41,271 bases of DNA. It comes from Virgibacillus_O xinjiangensis. GTDB lineage: Bacteria > Bacillota > Bacilli > Bacillales > Amphibacillaceae. The position numbers and the translations under genes were made by a program. The stretch lies in NCBI RefSeq assembly GCF_042643145.1, contig NZ_JBHRSA010000005.1, positions 1 through 41,271 of the forward strand, read 5' to 3'. Positions 33,172 through 41,078 of this stretch are shown piece after piece (positions within the stretch are counted from its first letter, which is position 1; each line of letters opens with the position of its first letter). Below the pieces are notes generated by a model. The model was given only the letters and a program-made list of their open reading frames with translations. It ran no database searches and was not told where the DNA came from.

Positions 33172-34308
33172 ATGCCAGCCAAAAGAGCTTTACTCCTGCT
33201 GATTATTTTTATACTCCTTACAGCCTGCACACCTTCAAGAGAAATTGAACGCCTGGGGATCATACATACCGTCGGAATTGATGTCATGGATGATAGCGAG
33301 CAAATAGAAACGACCATGGTGATTTTCCAATTTGATGACCAGGCGGAGACCTTGACCAAAAATATCTCCGGCCAAGGAAAGACAGTGAGAGGGGCGCGAA
33401 ATGATGCAGGCAGTCAATCCGCCTATCACTTGGCAGCAGGTCAGCTGCAGCTGCAGCTTTTCGGAAAAGAGGCAGCAGAACAGGGGATCCTTCCCTATTT
33501 GAATATGTTGGTAAGGGATGCTAATGTTCCCGACACCGTGTTCCTGGCTGTTACCAACCAGAAAACGAAAGAGATGCTGGATACTGGCCGGGAACTTACA
33601 GAAATCAGTATCGGACAGTTTCTTCATCGCCTGATCGAACAGAAGAAAATTGAACATAAAATCCCTAGGAGTGACCTTCAGGTGTTCTCTCGCACCCATT
33701 TTGAACCCGGGCAGGATCCATGGCTTCCGGTGTTTGATATAGAAGAGAAGCTCCCGGCCATCATATCGATGGGAGTTTTCCAAGATGACCGCTATGTCGG
33801 TGAAATATCACTGAAAGAGGCATTCTATTTGAATCTGTTTTTAAGCAGAATCCCGCCAACCCCACTGGAGTTGTCACTTCCTCGTGAGCCATTTAAAGAT
33901 TATATGCCTGGCACGGGGAGTGAGGAGGATATTGAGAAACTCGATGTGAAAATCCAATTGAAAGGAAACACAAAAACAAAGCTCGTGGATAAAGAAAAAC
34001 TGCATTATAAAGTGGATGTAAAGGTCCAGTTCCGACTGGATGAATTCTCTGAAGTTGTAGTGGTGAAGGATGAGAAGGTGGCCGAGCTCTTCGAACAGGA
34101 AATTGCCAAGAAGATGGAGGAGGAGTATGGAAGCCTACTGAAAAAATTGCAGGATATGCAATCGGATCCGTTCGGCTTCGGAACGTACTATCGTATCCAG
34201 AAAAAGGATGGCGAGATGACTTCAGATGAATGGAGGGAACTCTACCCTGATATTTCGGTCGATTTCCATGTGGATGCTGAGCTCATCCATTATGGTACCA
34301 TTCAATAA
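33172..34308 (+). CDS. Ger(x)C-family spore germination lipoprotein
   Basis: 378 residues. A signal peptide with lipobox LLTAC is followed by the classic Ger(x)C opening REIERLGIIHTVGIDV. The middle and C-terminal domains carry ISMGVFQDDRYVGEISLKEAFYLNLFL and the EEYGSLLKKLQDMQSDPFGFGTYYR segment typical of the C subunit of GerA-type nutrient receptors. The usual partners GerA and GerB are absent on both sides, so it is an orphan. The frame stays open upstream, but ATG at 33172 follows AGAAGGAGCGAAGGAG and starts the signal peptide cleanly, so it is chosen. Confidence 0.85.
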   Translation: MPAKRALLLLIIFILLTACTPSREIERLGIIHTVGIDVMDDSEQIETTMVIFQFDDQAETLTKNISGQGKTVRGARNDAGSQSAYHLAAGQLQLQLFGKEAAEQGILPYLNMLVRDANVPDTVFLAVTNQKTKEMLDTGRELTEISIGQFLHRLIEQKKIEHKIPRSDLQVFSRTHFEPGQDPWLPVFDIEEKLPAIISMGVFQDDRYVGEISLKEAFYLNLFLSRIPPTPLELSLPREPFKDYMPGTGSEEDIEKLDVKIQLKGNTKTKLVDKEKLHYKVDVKVQFRLDEFSEVVVVKDEKVAELFEQEIAKKMEEEYGSLLKKLQDMQSDPFGFGTYYRIQKKDGEMTSDEWRELYPDISVDFHVDAELIHYGTIQ

Positions 34309-34377
34309 TAAAAAGGACCCCCGTTCTATGGAACTAACGGCTTCAGTACCGGGAGAGAAAACACTGAATAACACACT

Positions 34378-34419
34378 AAAAAGGAGTGCAAATTGCATAG
34401 CGTTTCGTACTCCTTTTTT
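34378..34419 (+). terminator. Terminator after the Ger(x)C gene
   Basis: AAAAAGGAGT pairs perfectly with ACTCCTTTTT around a 21-base loop, and T follows. Confidence 0.8.
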
Positions 34420-34532
34420 ATTGATATGACAACATTTATCTGTTTTAACAACAATGATGAGTGGTTCTATTTTTTGGAAAGGTTTTCTGAGATTTCATGT
34501 AAAGCATAGATAGAAAAAACAGAATGAGCTTA

Positions 34533-34563
34533 TTCAACTAACGTGGCAGGGTAATTTAGTTGA
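34533..34563. repeat. Inverted-repeat element, copy 4 (minimal form)
   Basis: TTCAACTAACG, TGGCAGGG and TTTAGTTGA; TCAACTAA (34534-34541) and TTAGTTGA (34556-34563) are perfectly complementary with the GGCAGG core between them. A second left-arm-like GAACTAACGG stands at 34331-34340. It precedes the betaine-type binding-protein gene. Confidence 0.6.
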
Positions 34564-34597
34564 TTATGTGGTAATATAGAAAAGTCTTTAAAAAATA

Positions 34598-35527
34598 TTG
34601 GAAGGGGAAATTTATATTACTACTAATCATGTTACTAAACAGAGATTAACTTTGATGCTCACTGTAATCATGTCGTTGTTATTACTTGCAGCATGCGGTG
34701 GAAGCGATAATGCAAACGACGAAACGCAGGGGGGAGAAGGTAGTACAGAAGAAAAAACTGAATTGTCCATTGGATTAGATCCATATGATTATTCCAGTGT
34801 ACCTGCTTATTTATCAAAAGTCATTTTGGAACAGGAAGATTTTGAAGTGCAGATAGAAGAAGCAGAAATTGGAATCTTATATCAAGCTCTCTCTGATCAG
34901 GAAATAGATGCATTCATCGACGTTTGGAGTCCCAATTTACATAAAGATTATTTGGAGAAATATGGCGAGACGTTTGAAATAGCTGGCACTCTATATTCGG
35001 ATATGCCACTCGGGGTCGCTGTGCCAACGTATATGGAGGATATTAATTCGATAGAGGACGTTGCTGCTAATCCAGAACTTTTTAATCATGAAGTTTATGC
35101 GATTGAACCAGGTAGTGGGATGGCTATAACGACAGAAGAAATGGTGGAAACTTATGAAATGGACGACTTTACGATACAAAACAGTAGTGTTGCTACGATG
35201 CTTGCCCAAGTAGACAATGTGATTAATAATGAAGAAGCTATTGTATTTAACGCTTGGCGTCCTCACCCGATGTTTGTCCGTTATGATATTAAATTTTTAG
35301 AGGATCCACGTGATACTTGGAAAAGCGATGACGTTGAAATTGCGGTTACACCTCAATTAAAAGAAGAGTCACCGACAGCTTATAAGTTGTTTGCCAACAT
35401 GGAACTGACTTTAGATATGGTGGAAGAATGGATCATGGAATTGGAAGAAGGAAAGTCGCCTGAGGAACTAGCAGAAAATTGGGTGAAAGAAAATCAAGAA
35501 ACAGTAAATGAGTGGTTAGAAAAATAA
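34598..35527 (+). CDS. Glycine betaine-type substrate-binding lipoprotein (unswapped lobes)
   Basis: About 300 residues, a lipobox LLAAC, an acidic mature N-terminus and the OpuAC/ProX-type substrate-binding domain. Lobe order is the ordinary one: first LSIGLDPYDYSSVPAYLSKVIL with FIDVWSPNLHKDYLEKYG, then YAIEPGSGMAI, VFNAWRPHPMFVRYDIKFLEDP. W residues in DVWSP and NAWRP are candidate cage residues; the first is Y rather than W in LDPYDYS. The TTG at 34598 is the only canonical start but stands before the binding site. GGAAGGGG (34600-34607) is eight bases before an ATT at 34616, so an ATT start is possible. No permease or ATPase nearby; orphan. Confidence 0.8.
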   Translation: MEGEIYITTNHVTKQRLTLMLTVIMSLLLLAACGGSDNANDETQGGEGSTEEKTELSIGLDPYDYSSVPAYLSKVILEQEDFEVQIEEAEIGILYQALSDQEIDAFIDVWSPNLHKDYLEKYGETFEIAGTLYSDMPLGVAVPTYMEDINSIEDVAANPELFNHEVYAIEPGSGMAITTEEMVETYEMDDFTIQNSSVATMLAQVDNVINNEEAIVFNAWRPHPMFVRYDIKFLEDPRDTWKSDDVEIAVTPQLKEESPTAYKLFANMELTLDMVEEWIMELEEGKSPEELAENWVKENQETVNEWLEK

Positions 35528-35535
35528 ATGCAAAT

Positions 35536-35566
35536 AAAAATAATCGTTGTTTTGACGATTATTTTT
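35536..35566 (+). terminator. Terminator after the binding-protein gene
   Basis: AAAAATAATCGT pairs perfectly with ACGATTATTTTT around a seven-base loop. Confidence 0.85.
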
Positions 35567-35874
35567 ATTTTGTTTACGACTTAATCAGTTATCTATAATC
35601 GATACGACCAAGTCCCTTTTATTTTTCCCGGTGGCTCTCCTAGCCCGTTGCTGATAAAGCACTCTTAACTTCATTTTCGTGCATCCAAGAAATAGGTTGG
35701 TAGACTATTGCTCCATGTTTAGATGATTCATGTTAAAGGTATAGCTTTAATACATCATCATACACAAATTCAGTTATTATTTGTGTATTATCTGGTTATA
35801 TAGCATTCCTCGAGGTATTGGAGCAGCATCCAGTAATATGTTTTACAATATTTTTTCTAAAAGGGGAGCGTGAT

Positions 35875-36114
35875 GTGGAACACATTCGTATAGTAAGTAA
35901 TTACCTAGAGTCGATATTCAAGGATGATTCTTCAGATGTACAGGTTCGAGATTACCCATATAGGTCGTATGGAAAGAAAATAATCGATCAACAGGGAGAT
36001 TATATGATTATATACTATCATGAGGAGCTGAGTCACTTTGTCTATACCTTCAAAGGGACGGAAGATATCTTCTTCTCTCTTCATTTGATCAAAGGTAATA
36101 CAACTATTTATTAA
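35875..36114 (+). CDS. Small hypothetical protein
   Basis: 79 residues, soluble, alpha/beta: VEHIRIVSNYLESIFKDD, then YRSYGKKIIDQQGDYMIIYYHEELSHFVYTFKG. Not recognised. The frame is open upstream to 35818, but GTG at 35875 sits eight bases after AAGGGG, so it is chosen. No operon partner. Confidence 0.5.
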   Translation: MEHIRIVSNYLESIFKDDSSDVQVRDYPYRSYGKKIIDQQGDYMIIYYHEELSHFVYTFKGTEDIFFSLHLIKGNTTIY

Positions 36115-36273
36115 TGGATGAATGCTCTATGGGGAAAGCTATAAACCGGAAACAGTAACAATTATCTGCCAAGCTAGCCAATCTGTATGGTTTTCTATTT
36201 CATCCGGTGTTCGGAAAGAATTTCAACCATATGGAGAAGGCATAGTGGATAAAGTGTTTTATAGGAAGTATCT

Positions 36274-36310
36274 AAATAGCCGTACGGTGTGAGACACTGT
36301 GCGGCTATTT
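36274..36310 (+). terminator. Strong hairpin, AAATAGCCG
   Basis: AAATAGCCGTACGGTG pairs with CACTGTGCGGCTATTT around TGAGA with one mismatch. The T tract is short, so it is a possible terminator in either direction. Confidence 0.5.
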
Positions 36311-36520
36311 GAATTTGGAAATGTCTCTAGGAGGACTGCGCGAGTTTGAAGGTTGGACTGTTTGTAAAAGTATACCTTTACGAACGGGCGTGAATATGAT
36401 TAGGGGGGACCCAGCATGGAAAGAGAGGTCTCTTGGGGCTTGGTAAGAACCAATAAGATCAATTATTAATAGGAAGTGTCGTGTTAAACAAACCTGTAGC
36501 ATTAGTTTAATAGACAATAA

Positions 36521-36589
36521 AAGAAACGCTCGGAAGAAGTGGTGGCCCCAAAAGGACGGTACCAAATTAAAAATATCCGAGCGTTTCTT
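36521..36589. repeat. 14-bp perfect inverted repeat with 41-base centre
   Basis: AAGAAACGCTCGGA at 36521-36534 and TCCGAGCGTTTCTT at 36576-36589 are perfectly complementary. The centre contains GGTGGCCCC and GGTACC. Could be a large terminator, an RNA hairpin or a tiny non-autonomous element. The surrounding 36,115-36,722 holds no gene. Confidence 0.55.
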
Positions 36590-36722
36590 AGTGCCAATTA
36601 TCATATGAATTTCATGTTATTTCGGTTGCCAAATATATCGCGTTTCAACCTACTCTTTTACCATTTTGTATTCCACAACAGGACGATTTATCCCGATGAT
36701 GTGTGGTTCCTCTTTTCACCTG

Positions 36723-37625
36723 TTACTCCTTCGGCTGCAGATCCTCGATGGAGTCAACGTCCATATATTCTGGTACGGCTAAGCCGATTTTGGCACCGTC
36801 GACGTTAGGGCCTAGGTCTTCAAATTGCCCCTCATACTGAGCGTATAATTCCCCGTGTGTAGCTGGCATCCAAGGAGCTAGTGATGCATCAGCACTGCCA
36901 TCTGCTATTGCTTCGAACAACACAGCCGGATCAATTGGTGTAAGTGTGACACTGTAACCTTGTTGTTCCAAGATAACCTTAGCTATATTGGTGGTGAAAG
37001 TTTCTGCATCCCATGGAGTTAGAACCAGTTCAATTGGCGTACCATCTACAGGCTCTACTCCTTCCGTCCATTCTGCAACTGTATCTTGATTTTCTTCCAC
37101 CCACTCTTGTGCTACTTCTTCAAAGCTTTTTTCCTGGGCTTCCAACAAGCCGTATTCTACATCTTCCAGTTCCCACTGGAAGCGGTCAAGCATGGTATGA
37201 GCTCCCGGCATGTCTTCCTTCAATCCTTCTCTTGCAATGGTGGTGATGGATTCTTCTTCCCCAAAGATGCCTTTAGGATCTTCCAGGTACTTAATATCCC
37301 AATTGGCAAACATATAGTGAGGGGACCATGCACTAATGACAATTGGTTCTTCATTGTCCATCGCATCACTTAATTCGCTCAACATTGCACCTGTTGAGGA
37401 CAGTTCCTGCTGCCAACCAGCCAGGCTATCATATTCAGATATAGCAATTTCATTGGTCTCCGTCTGACCAGCACCAGGTTCAATCCCGGTAATGGTATAT
37501 TCCATTTCTTCACTAGCGCTGGTTTCTGATTGTGCTTCCCCATCATCGGAGCCGCATCCAGCAGCGATCAGGGATAAGGACAAACCAGCAATCACGCCGA
37601 TTTTTTTCCATTTGAAGTTGAACAT
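36723..37625 (-). CDS. opuAC: Glycine betaine-binding lipoprotein, OpuAC type (swapped lobes)
   Basis: 300 residues, lipobox IAAGC with C24. The lobe order is that of B. subtilis OpuAC: first ITGIEPGAG, then VISAWSPHYMFANWDIKYLEDPKG and FEEVAQEWVEENQDTVAEWTEGV, then the half that comes first in ProX-type proteins, IELVLTPWDAETFTTNIAKVILEQQGYSVTL, SLAPWMPATHGELYAQYEGQF and the end LAVPEYMDVDSIEDL. W100, W205 and W252 are in the right places to form the aromatic betaine cage. GTG at 37637 abuts the GAGGAG; ATG at 37625, 11 bases away, is chosen. No opuAA/opuAB neighbours. Confidence 0.85.
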   Translation of the reverse strand: MFNFKWKKIGVIAGLSLSLIAAGCGSDDGEAQSETSASEEMEYTITGIEPGAGQTETNEIAISEYDSLAGWQQELSSTGAMLSELSDAMDNEEPIVISAWSPHYMFANWDIKYLEDPKGIFGEEESITTIAREGLKEDMPGAHTMLDRFQWELEDVEYGLLEAQEKSFEEVAQEWVEENQDTVAEWTEGVEPVDGTPIELVLTPWDAETFTTNIAKVILEQQGYSVTLTPIDPAVLFEAIADGSADASLAPWMPATHGELYAQYEGQFEDLGPNVDGAKIGLAVPEYMDVDSIEDLQPKE

Positions 37626-37755
37626 GTTGTAGGACACTCCTCATTTTTATGAATTATTATTGCATTTGTCTACCGTTTTGAATGGTGCGCACCTCTGTTT
37701 TCTGAAACAACAGTCTTTATGTTATAGGTTTTCAGCAGATGATTCAAACAGCAAA

Positions 37756-37787
37756 TACAGTAAATTCTGTACAAATAAAACATACAG
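37756..37787. promoter_or_regulatory. TACAG inverted repeat upstream of opuAC-like gene
   Basis: TACAG-N6-CTGTA at 37756-37771, with a third TACAG at 37783. It lies about 130 bases upstream of the opuAC-like start, in the divergent region, and could be an operator. Weakly supported. The rest of 37,626-37,986 shows nothing clear. Confidence 0.25.
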
Positions 37788-37986
37788 TCCTCATTTTACG
37801 GAGATTTTTAGTAGTAATGAATACATTTTGGTCGGATTCCTCTATATAACACCCCCAACTGATTTTTTGGTGGGGATGTTATTGCCACGGCAGGCCTTCC
37901 AGGGACTAGGCAGAAAAATTTGAAACGTTTCTTCCATTGAGACGTAGGAATAAGTACAGATTCCAGCGAAAGGATGTGCATTCGGG

Positions 37987-38187
37987 ATGCGGAAGATTTC
38001 CAGTAAGACATTCAACAGGCTAAGCACATTGTCTGATGCAGTGTTCTTCCTGAGCATTGCTGGGCTTATTTATTACAGTACGGCTATGGGCGATTCGATC
38101 AAATGGGAGATGGCTCTGCCGATCGGGCTATTGGTATTCAGCTACTCGCTGCTCTTGAAAAAGCCCGATGAGGAAAATCATCATTGA
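37987..38187 (+). CDS. Small membrane protein, two TM segments
   Basis: 66 residues: basic start (MRKISSKTFNRLSTL), hydrophobic segments DAVFFLSIAGLIYYSTAM and WEMALPIGLLVFSYSLLL, and a charged end (KKPDEENHH). ATG at 37987 follows AAAGGATGTG. Not recognised. It begins the same-strand run of small envelope genes. Confidence 0.55.
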   Translation: MRKISSKTFNRLSTLSDAVFFLSIAGLIYYSTAMGDSIKWEMALPIGLLVFSYSLLLKKPDEENHH

Positions 38188-38253
38188 GGCCGCCTGCCAT
38201 TTAAAAAATCCCATCGCTATGGGAAAATATGAGTAGCAAAAGGAGGGATGGCT

Positions 38254-38754
38254 GTGAGAGGAAAGACAGGTGCAATGCTCATTACCCTGCTGATCGCCAT
38301 TTGCTTAAGCGGATGCAGCTCGAGTGATGAGGTACATAGTGAGGAGCAGTTATTTTCGTACAAAAACTCTCCCATCGGGGACAACAGTGCGGTAATCAAC
38401 ATCATCGGCCAACTGAAGCACGCGGAGGAATTCAACGAGGTTTCCCTTCAGACGAAGACAGAGCCATATGGCATGACCCTGACGTACTCTGCATTGAAGG
38501 CCCCAGTGACGGAAAAAGAATATGAAGAAACAGCCATTTATAACGCTACTTTTTTATTTGCTTTGATTGATCATGCAGAATGGGTGACCTTTGAATTTGT
38601 AGACATGGAAGACCGTGCATTCAATCTAACGAAGGATGAGTTGGAACAGTGGTATGGCCAGGATCTAAGTGAAATTGCCAGTGAAGAAGAACTGGAAAAA
38701 CTCGTACAGGAACAACTGGCAGATGGGCACGATGTCGCTCGACTACTGGAGTAA
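38254..38754 (+). CDS. DUF4825-domain lipoprotein
   Basis: 166 residues. Signal peptide with lipobox CLSGC, then LFSYKNSPIGDNSAVINIIGQLKHA and LQTKTEPYGMTLTYS, the DUF4825 signature; the acidic C-terminal half ends in a helix. Function unknown. The ATG at 38248 directly follows AAAGGAGGG, while the in-frame GTG at 38254 is seven bases away and gives the cleaner MRGKTGAML signal peptide, so it is chosen. A terminator follows. Confidence 0.75.
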   Translation: MRGKTGAMLITLLIAICLSGCSSSDEVHSEEQLFSYKNSPIGDNSAVINIIGQLKHAEEFNEVSLQTKTEPYGMTLTYSALKAPVTEKEYEETAIYNATFLFALIDHAEWVTFEFVDMEDRAFNLTKDELEQWYGQDLSEIASEEELEKLVQEQLADGHDVARLLE

Positions 38755-38770
38755 CAAGCTTTGACAAAAG

Positions 38771-38799
38771 AGGCGATTTCCAACCGGATCGCCTTTTTG
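38771..38799 (+). terminator. Terminator after the DUF4825 gene
   Basis: AGGCGAT pairs with ATCGCCT around a 10-base loop, then TTTTG. Confidence 0.75.
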
Positions 38800-38873
38800 T
38801 TAGTCGGCGCGTTTGGAAAAGATTGTTGTCGTGCTAAGGCAGCTAGAGATTATGGCTGGAGGGGGTGTGTACG

Positions 38874-39353
38874 ATGAGGAAAATGCTTGTGAATTCCGTT
38901 TGGTTGATAGCTATTATTCTCCTATTATCCGCCTGTGAGGGGGAGCAAGTGGAAACCAAATATTATATGTCCCTGATGGGGGAGAGTGATACATGGAAAT
39001 TGAACGGCTATGAAATCATGCTGACCTCTGATGGGGAGAAAGCAGGGAACGGAAAACTGTCTATGAAAGGCGTCGATGAATACGTCTCAGACATATTCAG
39101 TTTCCGGACACATGCGGTGATCGACGGAGAAGATACAGTCATACATGGTGGTTCCGTATCTGGTCAGACAGATATCGCACAACAGACTACCGGCACGATT
39201 GTAGGGGAAGGCGGCAAGACCATCACCATAGATGAGGTCAGCAGTATTTATATGATGATCGAATGGTGGGATACAGATGAAAATATACCGGCACAGGAAC
39301 GCATAGATTTATATAGGAAACCGGAGGATGGGGAGACGTTCTTGCAAGGATGA
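38874..39353 (+). CDS. Hypothetical lipoprotein
   Basis: 159 residues with a signal peptide and lipobox LLSAC. The mature protein is predominantly beta (YYMSLMGESDTWKLNGYEIMLTSDG, FSFRTHAVIDGEDTVIHGGSVSGQTDIAQQTTGTIVGEGG) and probably one small sandwich domain on the outside of the membrane. Not recognised. ATG at 38874 is about eight bases after GGAGGGGG; an upstream GTG at 38865 is in frame. Confidence 0.6.
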   Translation: MRKMLVNSVWLIAIILLLSACEGEQVETKYYMSLMGESDTWKLNGYEIMLTSDGEKAGNGKLSMKGVDEYVSDIFSFRTHAVIDGEDTVIHGGSVSGQTDIAQQTTGTIVGEGGKTITIDEVSSIYMMIEWWDTDENIPAQERIDLYRKPEDGETFLQG

Positions 39354-39410
39354 TGCGTGGATAGTTTGACCAATGGTGACCGGGTCATAAGCAAATCTGG
39401 AGGTATCTAT

Positions 39411-39620
39411 ATGAAGAAACCTTTTTGGATTCCATTGACTGCCGCATTGGGAACAATGGCATTGCTTTATATGATCGGCTTGATTGCAGATATTGAGGTG
39501 CTTTCGGCTGAGTTCTCATTCACCTATACGGAGTTCTCTTTCCTGCCGATCGTTGTTGGGGTAGTGGTCGGATTTGTCACTGAATGGGTGATGAAATATA
39601 GGAAGGGGTTGAGGAAGTAA
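39411..39620 (+). CDS. Small membrane protein, two TM segments
   Basis: 69 residues: MKKPFWIPLTAALGTMALLYMIGLI, an extracytoplasmic loop (ADIEVLSAEFSFTYTEF), SFLPIVVGVVVGFVTEWVM and a basic end. ATG at 39411 follows GGAGGT with correct spacing; the longer frame from 39357 is rejected. Lies 57 bases after the preceding lipoprotein gene and probably shares its transcript. Confidence 0.6.
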   Translation: MKKPFWIPLTAALGTMALLYMIGLIADIEVLSAEFSFTYTEFSFLPIVVGVVVGFVTEWVMKYRKGLRK

Positions 39621-39720
39621 TCCTAATGATAAGGTTACGGGCAAGAGGGATGGCCAAAAAAAGTGCTTGGAGATATGGGGTGATCCGCAGTAACAGGGGA
39701 TCAATTTAGTTGGAGGGTGT

Positions 39721-40227
39721 ATGTTGCTAAAAAAGTTTTTGACCATCGCAATCATTATTGTTGGCTTGTATCTGCTGATGAATTTCTATATGGGGGGGTC
39801 ACTAGCTGAAGAGCAAAGAGAACAGGTGTATGAGCGTTCCCATCAATTGATTGTTGATATTTTTGAAGAAGAATCGGATGAAGTGTTCGAGGATTATTTA
39901 TCCTCCGAACTGCAAACTAACCATAGCACAATTGCATGGCAGGCTCACAGTGATAAGATTTCAGAGAATGATTTAGAAAACATAACTGCATTCGGGAGTT
40001 TAGAAGAAGATAGCATTTATACAACACGAAGCCTTTTTGGTGATACCACACTCAAATATGCTATTAATATGGAAGTCACAATGGATACGAAAAATGGAAC
40101 AGAAACTGGCGAAACCCTTGTGGAATGGGTGAGACAGGAGGATGAACTGAGGCTCCATTATATGGAATTTCCGTTCACCTTCGATTCCACGGAGGATGAT
40201 TATAAGGTAACTACATTTGGCGAATAG
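39721..40227 (+). CDS. Membrane-anchored extracytoplasmic protein
   Basis: 168 residues: one N-terminal segment (FLTIAIIIVGLYLLMNFYM, no lipobox or cleavage motif), then an acidic globular domain (EEQREQVYERSHQLIVDIFEEESDEVFEDYL, YAINMEVTMDTKNGTETGETLVEWVRQ). Not recognised. ATG at 39721 follows TTGGAGGGTGT. Confidence 0.6.
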   Translation: MLLKKFLTIAIIIVGLYLLMNFYMGGSLAEEQREQVYERSHQLIVDIFEEESDEVFEDYLSSELQTNHSTIAWQAHSDKISENDLENITAFGSLEEDSIYTTRSLFGDTTLKYAINMEVTMDTKNGTETGETLVEWVRQEDELRLHYMEFPFTFDSTEDDYKVTTFGE

Positions 40228-40255
40228 CAAGAATGGTTGTTAGGAGGGATGAATG

Positions 40256-40489
40256 ATGTTTGAGGACTTTTCCAGTGTAATCTTGTTGGTTGTCTTCTTG
40301 ATTTCCGTATTTATCATCCTTAGGCAGAACAAGAGCGGTTCACATGCTGCAGTCAGCGTAAATGAGAAATACGAAGCAGCAGAAAAAGAGATTTCAGAAG
40401 CGAATAGATTGCGCAGAGAACAAATTCAAGTGAATAGGGAAATTTTGGATGAGTTAAAAGAAATAAAAGAAAAAATAGATCTTAAATGA
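40256..40489 (+). CDS. Small protein: membrane anchor plus coiled coil
   Basis: 77 residues: an N-terminal membrane segment (VILLVVFLISVFIILRQ), a basic patch, then a heptad-rich coiled coil (KYEAAEKEISEANRLRREQI, VNREILDELKEIKEKIDLK). Two tandem ATGs (40253, 40256) follow AGGAGGG; the second has the better seven-base spacing. Not recognised. Confidence 0.6.
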   Translation: MFEDFSSVILLVVFLISVFIILRQNKSGSHAAVSVNEKYEAAEKEISEANRLRREQIQVNREILDELKEIKEKIDLK

Positions 40490-40555
40490 CTATTACCAGA
40501 GGAAAGAGAAGCAATTACATAACTAACATTCTCATCATCCAAGGAGGGAGGAGCG

Positions 40556-40744
40556 ATTAAACGGTTTTTGAAGTCTTGCATCGGTTGGGTAATCGGTTCG
40601 TTTATAGCGATTTTCCTTATCAGTTGGTGGAATGGCGGAGAAATAGACTGGGAACACTTTGCCATTATTAGCATAGCGGGTCTGGTAGGCACAACGATCG
40701 GCTTTGGAGTAGAGAAAGCGATTAAAGATGGGAAGAGTAAGTGA
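40556..40744 (+). CDS. Small membrane protein with ATT start
   Basis: 62 residues, two hydrophobic segments (SCIGWVIGSFIAIFLISWW and FAIISIAGLVGTTIGFGV) and a basic end. AAGGAGG at 40541-40547 is followed, at good distance, by ATT at 40556 and then the codons for KRFLKS; no ATG, GTG or TTG lies closer. The first canonical start, TTG at 40568, is 20 bases away and would cut off the basic N-terminus. An ATT start is inferred. Confidence 0.5.
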   Translation: MKRFLKSCIGWVIGSFIAIFLISWWNGGEIDWEHFAIISIAGLVGTTIGFGVEKAIKDGKSK

Positions 40745-40787
40745 TGAATAGATCCGGTGGGGATTAGATATGGAGAGGGGGGCTTCA

Positions 40788-41078
40788 ATGGCAATCGTGA
40801 TAGGGTATGCCATTGCGTTGCTAGGAGCAGTTGCCGCTTTTCAGCTGAGCAAAGGAAAGTCGAAGAAAAGAAAATATATAGTGTGGGGAACCGCGCTGAT
40901 TGTGCCGATTTCCCAAGCCTTATCTTTTGCGGTCGGCTTGAGCTATGCATTCATGGTGGAAAATGGTTGGGCCGCCCTGATCATGTGGTATATCTTCCCC
41001 ATCCTATTTCTCATCGGCTTGGTGATGTTATTGGTGGGCATATTCAAAAGAGAAGGCACAGGAAATGGTGATGGTTAG
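40788..41078 (+). CDS. Small membrane protein, three TM segments
   Basis: 96 residues: AIVIGYAIALLGAVAAFQLS, a lysine-rich cytoplasmic loop (KGKSKKRKYIVW), TALIVPISQALSFAVGLSYAFM, AALIMWYIFPILFLIGLVMLLVG, and a short polar end. ATG at 40788 follows GAGAGGGGGG. The stop codon touches the following 42-bp array without an intergenic gap. Not recognised. Confidence 0.6.
   Translation: MAIVIGYAIALLGAVAAFQLSKGKSKKRKYIVWGTALIVPISQALSFAVGLSYAFMVENGWAALIMWYIFPILFLIGLVMLLVGIFKREGTGNGDG

Noticed and set aside
33020..33202. 60-codon ORF overlapping the start of the Ger(x)C gene
   Set aside because: It could be the tail of a lost germination permease, but no such motif can be shown and the start lacks support.
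36540..36575. T-box-like GGTACC motif within the inverted repeat
   Set aside because: The T-box core GGTGG-ACC arrangement and specifier stem are absent, and no aminoacyl-tRNA or amino-acid gene follows.
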